NCBI GenBank assembly: GCA_038257535.1
Contig: JBBSJE010000094.1
Coordinates: 1 to 21,122 of the forward strand
Origin: JAGTJU01 sp038257535
GTDB taxonomy: Bacteria; Myxococcota_A; Polyangia; Fen-1088
Length of the DNA: 21,122 bases
Reading direction: 5' to 3'
The position numbers and the translations under genes were made by a program. Below the pieces are notes generated by a model. It had not been told where the DNA came from. It did not search any database and saw nothing but the letters and a program-made list of their open reading frames with translations. This document shows positions 15,878 to 21,122 of this stretch, one piece after another. Numbering within the stretch: the first letter of the stretch is position 1; each line of letters starts with the position of its first letter.

Positions 15878-17362
15878 ATGATGTGTTACAGAAAGTCGGT
15901 AGCCTGCGTCGTAGGCCTGGCATTCGCAGTAGGTTGCGGCCCTATTCCAGAGGATGATTCAGGAGACGACGTCGAACGGATCGAACAAGCCGTAGAGCCA
16001 GTAACGGCCACAGGAGTTCTGGCGGCGGGAGCCGCGATCCTGGCGAAGAAACTTTTTGAGAAGGCAGTCGACAAAGTCCTAGCGGAAATCTTCGCGGCAA
16101 CGGCTAAAGAAACCCCGCCCGATGTTCTTCCGATTCTCTACAAGCTGGAAAACCAGATCGCGACGGAGGCTGCCCATATCAACTGGCTTCAAATCCGCAC
16201 CCGGAGTGAAGACAAACTGATCGCGGCTCTCACAGCTGTAACAGAGGGGCGACGAGTTGTGGAACAGGGCCGCCAGCCCCAGCAGGAATCGACCTCCGAC
16301 CACAATTCGGCGGCCGCGTGGGCGGCTTACTTACCCGACACCTTGTTTCTACGACAGCGAGACCATTTCGCTTGTCCTACAACTAGTCTGACTCCGTTGG
16401 TAGATCCTGTGCCCGGTCTATGGCCGTGCATTATCGCCGCACGTGCAACCCCCCAGGGGCCGGCGGGCAACACCTATGACCATCGTCTAACGTCCGAAGT
16501 GATGCTCCGAGTCGTGGCACTACGTATTGCATACATCGCCATGATGGCTCCGGACTTCATCCGAACAGGATTCTTCAAGGCGGAGATCATGAACATGCTT
16601 TCGATGCTGCAGAAGCACCGCAAGACCATCGAAGATGGTATCGTTTGTGGACATAGGGACGTCGTTCTAACGGCAGGCAAGTTCCCCTCAGGCCCCAATT
16701 CTCAATGGGCGAGGTTTATTGCCTGCGCTGACCTCCATACAGGCCAAGGACTTGTCCGGAAACAAGCGAAGCCTGCCGACGCTTGGTTCAATGATGCCAC
16801 AACCGCCTCGCTGAAGAGTCAGCTGCGCGGGCAGCTTTGGAGCAGAACTTCGCTCCGCCACCTAGACAGCATCGCAGCGGACCTTGCATGGTATGCCGAC
16901 CCTGACGTCGTCACCAGGCTCACAGTTGCACAGAGCAACGATGTGCTGACGGGCTGGCCAGTCGCTCACGCGGTCGATGGTGTTCCGGAGACTGCTTACA
17001 GCAGCCACATCTTCCCTACGCAGCAGAACACTCGCGGGACATTTGTAGCAGCATGGACCGGACTGACAACTACCGTGCAGGTAAACCAGTTGCGCATAAC
17101 TCCGCGCATGTGGAATGGCGCTGTTCAAGCGTTTCCCCAACGTTATTACGTCTGGGTCACCGCTGCTGACAATTCGCAGTGGTTACCCATAGGCTACTTT
17201 ACAGCCCAACCTGATCACAGGGGCGCCGCAAGGGTTGATCTAGGTCTAGGTGCGACCTATCAAACGTTCGGGGTCTACATTTGGCCGGAAACCCTCGGGG
17301 CCGACAGTTTTGGTGGCCGTTACTTCCAGGTTGCTGAACTAGCTCTGGCGAAGGCTTACTAG
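15878..17362 (+). CDS. Putative lipoprotein with helical N-part and discoidin (F5/8 type C)-like C-domain
   Basis: This 494-aa protein is not one I recognise as a whole. Two adjacent ATGs open it; AGGAGG at 15865-15870 is 7 bases before the first. A lipoprotein signal ends at lipobox AVGC (Cys20) with Gly at +2, so the outer membrane is expected. After an acidic linker comes a hydrophobic/amphipathic stretch (VTATGVLAAGAAILAKKLFEKAV, about 42-64) and a mostly helical region to about 340. Residues about 350-490 look like a galactose-binding-like F5/8 type C domain: AHAVDGVPETAYSS, then QLRITPRMW, FPQRYYVWVTAADNSQWLPIG, and a closing ARVDLGLG...VAELAL. Such domains bind sugars or lipids. It is monocistronic, preceded by a long gap, and shows more relaxed codon choice than its neighbours, suggesting lateral origin (inference). 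Confidence 0.72.
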   Translation: MMCYRKSVACVVGLAFAVGCGPIPEDDSGDDVERIEQAVEPVTATGVLAAGAAILAKKLFEKAVDKVLAEIFAATAKETPPDVLPILYKLENQIATEAAHINWLQIRTRSEDKLIAALTAVTEGRRVVEQGRQPQQESTSDHNSAAAWAAYLPDTLFLRQRDHFACPTTSLTPLVDPVPGLWPCIIAARATPQGPAGNTYDHRLTSEVMLRVVALRIAYIAMMAPDFIRTGFFKAEIMNMLSMLQKHRKTIEDGIVCGHRDVVLTAGKFPSGPNSQWARFIACADLHTGQGLVRKQAKPADAWFNDATTASLKSQLRGQLWSRTSLRHLDSIAADLAWYADPDVVTRLTVAQSNDVLTGWPVAHAVDGVPETAYSSHIFPTQQNTRGTFVAAWTGLTTTVQVNQLRITPRMWNGAVQAFPQRYYVWVTAADNSQWLPIGYFTAQPDHRGAARVDLGLGATYQTFGVYIWPETLGADSFGGRYFQVAELALAKAY

Positions 17363-17383
17363 CGAAAGGCGCACCTCCCGAGC

Positions 17384-17420
17384 ATTGCTCTGACCTCCGC
17401 CCGGCGGAGGTCAGGGCAAT
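17384..17420. terminator. Very long hairpin between convergent genes
   Basis: Bases 17384-17400 pair with 17404-17420: 17 bp, with a single G-U, around a 3-base loop (core TGACCTCCGC / GCGGAGGTCA). It lies 22 bases after the lipoprotein gene and 113 bases from the convergent tonB-like stop, so it can serve both. There is no T-run on either side, so it is a terminator-like hairpin rather than a classical intrinsic terminator. Confidence 0.6.
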
Positions 17421-17532
17421 CTGAAGAGGCCTCAATAGCAGCTCGATCGAACCTCTTTACTTGGTGTGGCAAGTGATCACTCACATTGCGGATAAGCGTG
17501 TTCCGTGGCGCCTGCGCATCAGAAGCGCTCAT

Positions 17533-18369
17533 CTACAAGATTGCGCTAAAGTCAAACCGCACGAATGTGCAGAAGGGAACGGGCGTTTCGCCTGCCATCA
17601 AGGGGCGGTAACGCCATCGTCGCACAGCTTCGGTGACGCTGGAATCGAGCAACGGATCGGCGCCTTTAATAAGGTTGATTGAGTCAACCGAACCCTGGGT
17701 GCCCACACACACTTTGGCCATGATTGAAAACCGTGCGCCTTGTTTGGCAAGCTGGGCCGGAAATATGGGGGCGGCGCCAGCAAGCCGCTGCAATTTGCCC
17801 AAGGCCTCTGGAAGCATCCGGGGCGCGCCACCGCCACCCAAACCGGTGCCATTGCCAACGCCGCGGCCGGCGCCAGACCCAACTCCGCCAACGCCTGCAC
17901 CTGCACCCGCAGGGCCGCCAACGCCACTTTCGTTGCCTTGTGGCGCTGCCGGCGCGGCGGCCACGGCGGGCGCCGCTGGCTCAGGCGCCGTTGGCATTTC
18001 CGCGGGTTGTGCCACCGGTTGGGGCGCCGCGACGGGAACAGGGGGCGTTTCCGGGCGCCGGCGAAGGTTCGGGCGCAACCCTTGATGCGCGCGGTTTTCG
18101 CTGGCGCCCCCGGAAGCCTTGGCTGGCTTGGGCGCTGGAGGCGCAGCGGCGGTTGCCAATTTTGGCGCATGAAGAAAGCTCAATTTCACGGCAGGCGCCG
18201 GCAATTCTTCAACCTCTGTATAAGACTTCACCGTGGCCCAGGCCAAAGCGCCCGCGTGCACGAAAACCGAGAACGCGACGGTTGCGTGAAACAGCATTCC
18301 CCGCTTGGACTTGGTTTTTGTGAGGAAACTTTCGAATGGCACGGCTTCTGGTCTCGATGGTCGTAGCAA
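17533..18369 (-). CDS. TonB-family energy transducer
   Basis: This 278-aa TonB-like protein would couple the inner-membrane proton gradient to outer-membrane receptors. One transmembrane helix lies at about residues 26-46 (MLFHATVAFSVFVHAGALAWAT). A Pro/Ala-rich periplasmic spacer (55-145) is followed by a Gly-rich stretch (146-183), then the TonB C-terminal domain (about 195-278), with the typical VTEAVRRWRYRPLMAGETPV and FVRFDF ending. The start is uncertain: the full frame opens with TTG at 18369, and the first in-frame ATG is Met25 at 18297, which would leave almost no cytoplasmic N-terminus; TTG is preferred. No ExbB/ExbD genes are next to it. The nearby TonB receptor is a plausible client. 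Confidence 0.88.
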   Translation of the reverse strand: MLRPSRPEAVPFESFLTKTKSKRGMLFHATVAFSVFVHAGALAWATVKSYTEVEELPAPAVKLSFLHAPKLATAAAPPAPKPAKASGGASENRAHQGLRPNLRRRPETPPVPVAAPQPVAQPAEMPTAPEPAAPAVAAAPAAPQGNESGVGGPAGAGAGVGGVGSGAGRGVGNGTGLGGGGAPRMLPEALGKLQRLAGAAPIFPAQLAKQGARFSIMAKVCVGTQGSVDSINLIKGADPLLDSSVTEAVRRWRYRPLMAGETPVPFCTFVRFDFSAIL

Positions 18370-18614
18370 AACATCGACAGGTGCCGCGTTTGGCTTAACC
18401 GCGCGCAGTCTTCAATAGAGCCCTACAGCAAACCCCGCCAAGCCGACAGTCAAGGTGGGGCATGACGTGTGCCAAAGCGGCCGTTCGGAAACTCCCTGTT
18501 CAGGTTTTGTAGGCACCATCCGAGGATTTAGGCCGTCCACCAAGATGAGAAACGACCACCAAACAATTGGGGTGGCAAGGGGGGTCGTACGTCGAGGTGA
18601 GACGGCAGGATTTG
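18370..18614. other. Divergent promoter region, tonB-like gene and sigma-54 regulator
   Basis: The 245 bases between the two divergent genes should contain both promoters. I found no convincing sigma-70 or sigma-54 boxes and no strong inverted repeat. Confidence 0.4.
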
Positions 18615-19712
18615 ATGCCTTTGTCGAAGACGGGGGAGTACACAACGTATCCGTTTACGCCTGAACGACGCGCGCATGTGCCGTCGGCGTTTGATCGGCT
18701 TATTGGCACTTCGGAGCTCATGAAAGTTGCGTTCGAACGGCTTCGCCGGGCTTCGTTGTCGGACGCAACGATCTTGCTTCAAGGCGAAACAGGGACCGGC
18801 AAGGAAGCAGTGGCTGAAGCCATTCACCTCACCAGCCCGCGCCGCAACGGACCGTTCATTGTTATCGATTGCGGCGCCATGCCACCCAATCTTATGGAGG
18901 CCGAACTGTTCGGGCATGAAAAGGGCGCGTTCACCGGCGCCGTCGTTGCGCGGCCAGGGTGTTTCGAGGCGGCCAACCACGGCACGGTGTTTCTCGACGA
19001 AATTGGTGAGCTGGATTTGTCTTTGCAGCCCAAGCTTCTGCGTGTGCTTGAACGCAGGCACGTCAAGCGCATAGGCAGCACCGACTATAAACCTGTTGAC
19101 GTTCGGATCATTGCCGCCACAAACCGAGACCTGCGGCGTGATGTGGAACGCAGCACATTTCGCTCAGATCTGTTTTTTCGCTTGGCCGTGGTGTCGGCAG
19201 GATTGCCTCCCCTGCGCGCGCGTCTGGCAGATTTGCCCGCACTTGTTCAGCACATTCTAAACATGCTGGGGGATGTACCCGACGAGGTGGAAAGCTTGAT
19301 GCTGGATCCCGCCTTCCACACAGAGCTTGCGCGCTATTCGTGGCCAGGCAACATCCGCGAACTGCGCAACCACATTGAGTGTTGCGTGGCGCTGGGCGAG
19401 TCGAAACCCCCAGGCAGCGTCGATATGGACATCACAGGCGTGATGCCCCTGGACCAACTTGCCCTAGACCTGAGCCTGCCCATTAAAGACGCCCGCGATG
19501 TATGCCTGCGCGCGTTCGAGCATCGCTATCTGCAAGGCCAGCTGGCGCGCCATCACGGCAACGTCAGCGCCGCCGCCCGGGCCGCAGGCGTGGACAGAGC
19601 GCACTTTTACCGACTGCTATGGAAATATGGTTTGCGCGACCCCGGCACTGAAACCCGTGAGATGCCGGTCCTGACCGACCTACCCGGGGGCGACGGCGGT
19701 ATCTACGAATAG
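18615..19712 (+). CDS. Sigma-54-dependent transcriptional activator lacking an input domain
   Basis: This 365-aa enhancer-binding protein uses ATP to open promoters held by sigma-54 RNA polymerase. The AAA+ domain starts almost at once: FDRLIGTSELM (26-36), Walker A GETGTGKE (57-64), the sigma-54 contact loop GAFTGA (104-109), Walker B TVFLDEIGEL (124-133) and arginine-finger region FRSDLFFRL (182-190). WPGNIRELRNHIE follows, and a Fis-type helix-turn-helix (GNVSAAARAAGVDRAHFYRLL) lies near the C-terminus. Only about 25 residues precede the AAA+ domain, so there is no FHA, GAF or receiver module; activity may be controlled in trans. ATG 18615 is chosen, with AGGA 4 bases upstream; a TTG at 18567 would add 16 residues without adding a domain. 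It is followed after 105 bases by the FHA-GGDEF gene. Confidence 0.93.
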   Translation: MPLSKTGEYTTYPFTPERRAHVPSAFDRLIGTSELMKVAFERLRRASLSDATILLQGETGTGKEAVAEAIHLTSPRRNGPFIVIDCGAMPPNLMEAELFGHEKGAFTGAVVARPGCFEAANHGTVFLDEIGELDLSLQPKLLRVLERRHVKRIGSTDYKPVDVRIIAATNRDLRRDVERSTFRSDLFFRLAVVSAGLPPLRARLADLPALVQHILNMLGDVPDEVESLMLDPAFHTELARYSWPGNIRELRNHIECCVALGESKPPGSVDMDITGVMPLDQLALDLSLPIKDARDVCLRAFEHRYLQGQLARHHGNVSAAARAAGVDRAHFYRLLWKYGLRDPGTETREMPVLTDLPGGDGGIYE

Positions 19713-19817
19713 GGTCCGCAGGCGACCAAAAGCATTGTTTAGTTGCTCTCACGTCCAGCCGATGGTTATGGGAGCGCTCGTTATGAGTCCCGCCGAACGA
19801 ATGAACAACGGTCAGGC

Positions 19818-20852
19818 ATGAAGCCACGCCAAAACCAAAGCACGCCAGGACCGAGCCTGGGCCCGTCAGCCAGCCTGGCAGGCGCAGTGCCCAGGGCACC
19901 CGCGCCGGGATCCAGCACAACGGATACGGCGCTGCCGTGCATGGAGGAGCGCACGCTTGAACGCCTCACCGAGGTTGTGGAGCGCACGCAGTCTGTGACC
20001 TCCGCACCCGCACCACCAGCGCTGCCCCGAGCGCCCTATTTGGTGGTACTGACAGGAGATCACGAAGGGCGCGTGATCAAGCTACCTGTCGCAGGCAGCT
20101 TCGTGATCGGTCGCGCAGATTCATGTGATTTTTCGCTCGAGGACGATGGCATTTCACGCGTACACGCACGCGTCTTGGTTGCCAACGGTGCGGTTGTGCT
20201 TGAAGACAATGGCAGCCGCAACGGAACCTTCATAGGTCCGCAGGCCATCCGTCGCCAGCGTCTCATCGGAGATGAAATCATCCGTGTGGGAGCCCGCACG
20301 GTGCTTAAGTTTTCGCTGATGGACGCTGTGGAAGAAGATTATTTGCGGCGTTTGTTGTCAGCGGCGTTAAAGGATCCGCTCACGGGCCTGTACAACCGCC
20401 GCCACTTTGATGAACGATTGGCCACCGCGTGCGCGGCCTCCCAACGACACGGTGAGGTATTTTCCTTAGCGCTGGCTGACATAGACAATTTCAAGTTGGT
20501 GAACGATACCTATGGTCACGCCGTGGGCGACGTGGCGTTGCGCAAAGTTGCAGAGGAGCTTCACGGCGGCGCACGCCGTGAAGACGAAGTGTTTCGCTAT
20601 GGCGGCGAAGAATTTGCTTTGCTGATGCGCAACACTTCGCAAAATGGGGCCGCTGAAGTGGCCGAACGCATGCGCCGCGCGGTTGAACAAGCTGACATTC
20701 AAACCGAAACCGCTGTGTTGAAAATCACGCTGAGTTTGGGCGTCTCAGAGTTCGCGCCCGGCGATGACATGAACAGCTTGTTTTCCCGTGCTGACAAAGC
20801 GCTGTACGAAGCCAAGCGTGGCACCAAAAACTGCGTCGTCATCGCCTCGTAA
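19818..20852 (+). CDS. FHA-GGDEF diguanylate cyclase
   Basis: This 344-aa protein combines a phosphothreonine-binding FHA domain (about 73-168; GRADSCDFSLEDDGISRVHARV with NGSRNGTFIG) with a GGDEF domain (about 180-344) that makes cyclic di-GMP from two GTP. The active-site motif reads GGEEF (262-266), a form compatible with activity; DPLTGLYNRRHFDERL and DIDNFKLVNDTYGH are intact. RRED (253-256) precedes GGEEF by exactly five residues, so the inhibitory product-binding I-site is present. A Pro/Ala/Ser-rich, disordered 70-residue N-terminus precedes the FHA domain. Start ATG 19818 is preferred; the frame opens earlier at TTG 19743, but that stretch lacks protein-like character. The FHA domain suggests control by a Ser/Thr kinase. 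Confidence 0.93.
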   Translation: MKPRQNQSTPGPSLGPSASLAGAVPRAPAPGSSTTDTALPCMEERTLERLTEVVERTQSVTSAPAPPALPRAPYLVVLTGDHEGRVIKLPVAGSFVIGRADSCDFSLEDDGISRVHARVLVANGAVVLEDNGSRNGTFIGPQAIRRQRLIGDEIIRVGARTVLKFSLMDAVEEDYLRRLLSAALKDPLTGLYNRRHFDERLATACAASQRHGEVFSLALADIDNFKLVNDTYGHAVGDVALRKVAEELHGGARREDEVFRYGGEEFALLMRNTSQNGAAEVAERMRRAVEQADIQTETAVLKITLSLGVSEFAPGDDMNSLFSRADKALYEAKRGTKNCVVIAS

Positions 20853-20870
20853 GGCAGCGTAGGCGGCGTT

Positions 20871-20886
20871 GCGTTAAAAACGCTTT
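20871..20886 (+). terminator. Weak intrinsic terminator after the GGDEF gene
   Basis: GCGTT (20871-20875) pairs with AACGC (20879-20883) around AAA and is followed by TTT. The stem is short and the T-run minimal. Confidence 0.35.
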
Positions 20887-21067
20887 CGCGCCCCTGCCCC
20901 GGACGGCTGACCGCACGAATATTTTTTCGGGTTTAATTCCCCGGGTCATTCTGCCGAGATCTAGCAATTGGGGGTTCCGGTTATGAAACGACGATGGCCT
21001 GCTTGCGCGCATCACGACAGACGCTGGCAACAGCATGTGTCAATCTGGCATCTAGGAGAGCGTTGTC

Positions 21068-21122
21068 GTGGCTGAATCAGAAAAAACCCGCGTCCTCACG
21101 GTTGAGGCGAACCCTGAAACCA
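21068..21122 (+). CDS. Start of a further gene (3' end outside window)
   Basis: GTG at 21068 opens a frame to the window edge, preceded by AGGAG at 21054-21058 with 9-base spacing. The 18 visible residues read (M)AESEKTRVLTVEANPET. The start of a receiver-like domain (VLxVExNPE) is possible given the signalling neighbours, but 18 residues are too few to assign a family. Confidence 0.5.
   Translation, partial: MAESEKTRVLTVEANPET

Noticed and set aside
17472..17481. Palindrome AGTGATCACT near the end of the tonB-like gene
   Set aside because: Ten bases, not extended on either side and placed downstream of genes; likely chance.
18571..18590. TGGCA-containing stretch as a sigma-54 promoter for the activator
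   Set aside because: No TTGC element at the required spacing follows the TGGCA.

Overview
This is about 21 kb of moderately GC-rich bacterial chromosome. The gene families point to a Gram-negative, outer-membrane-bearing member of the former Deltaproteobacteria, most likely a myxobacterium or relative (Myxococcota). That assignment is an inference from the combination of a sigma-54 enhancer-binding regulator beside an FHA-GGDEF protein, a carboxypeptidase-regulatory-domain TonB receptor with an Ig-like lipoprotein, a Gld-type ABC operon with a DUF4340 protein, and an atypical Hsp70 operon. No rRNA, tRNA or CRISPR array was seen.

Layout. (1) Positions 1-860 are the 3' end of a group II intron: the C-terminal part of its reverse transcriptase/maturase, then a domain-V-like hairpin and a tail. 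(2) Positions 861-5504 (minus strand) are a tight four-gene chaperone operon, in order GrpE-like, short Hsp70, 640-aa helical protein of unknown function, and small J-like protein whose HPD motif reads HPP. (3) Positions 5505-5965 are a gap with a transposase N-terminal remnant, followed by a small Dabb-domain gene. (4) Positions 6355-10932 (plus strand) are four overlapping genes for a Gld-like ABC system (ATPase, permease, GldG-like membrane protein, DUF4340 protein), ending at a good intrinsic terminator. (5) Positions 11093-15201 (minus strand) are an outer-membrane lipoprotein gene followed by a large TonB-dependent receptor gene, with a 13-bp inverted repeat upstream. (6) Positions 15878-17362 (plus strand) are a stand-alone lipoprotein with a helical N-terminal part and a discoidin-like C-terminal domain, followed by a long hairpin. 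(7) Positions 17533-18369 (minus strand) encode a TonB-like energy transducer. (8) Positions 18615-20852 (plus strand) are a signalling pair: a sigma-54 activator without an input domain, then an FHA-GGDEF diguanylate cyclase. A further gene starts at 21068 and leaves the window.

How they may work together. The TonB-like protein could energise the 1066-aa receptor, which with its operon-partner lipoprotein may form an uptake or surface-binding unit. The chaperone operon looks like a dedicated, non-housekeeping Hsp70 machine in which the 640-aa helical protein may supply client or co-chaperone specificity. The best candidate for something undescribed is this GrpE-like/Hsp70/helical/J-like operon; the second is the 494-aa lipoprotein.
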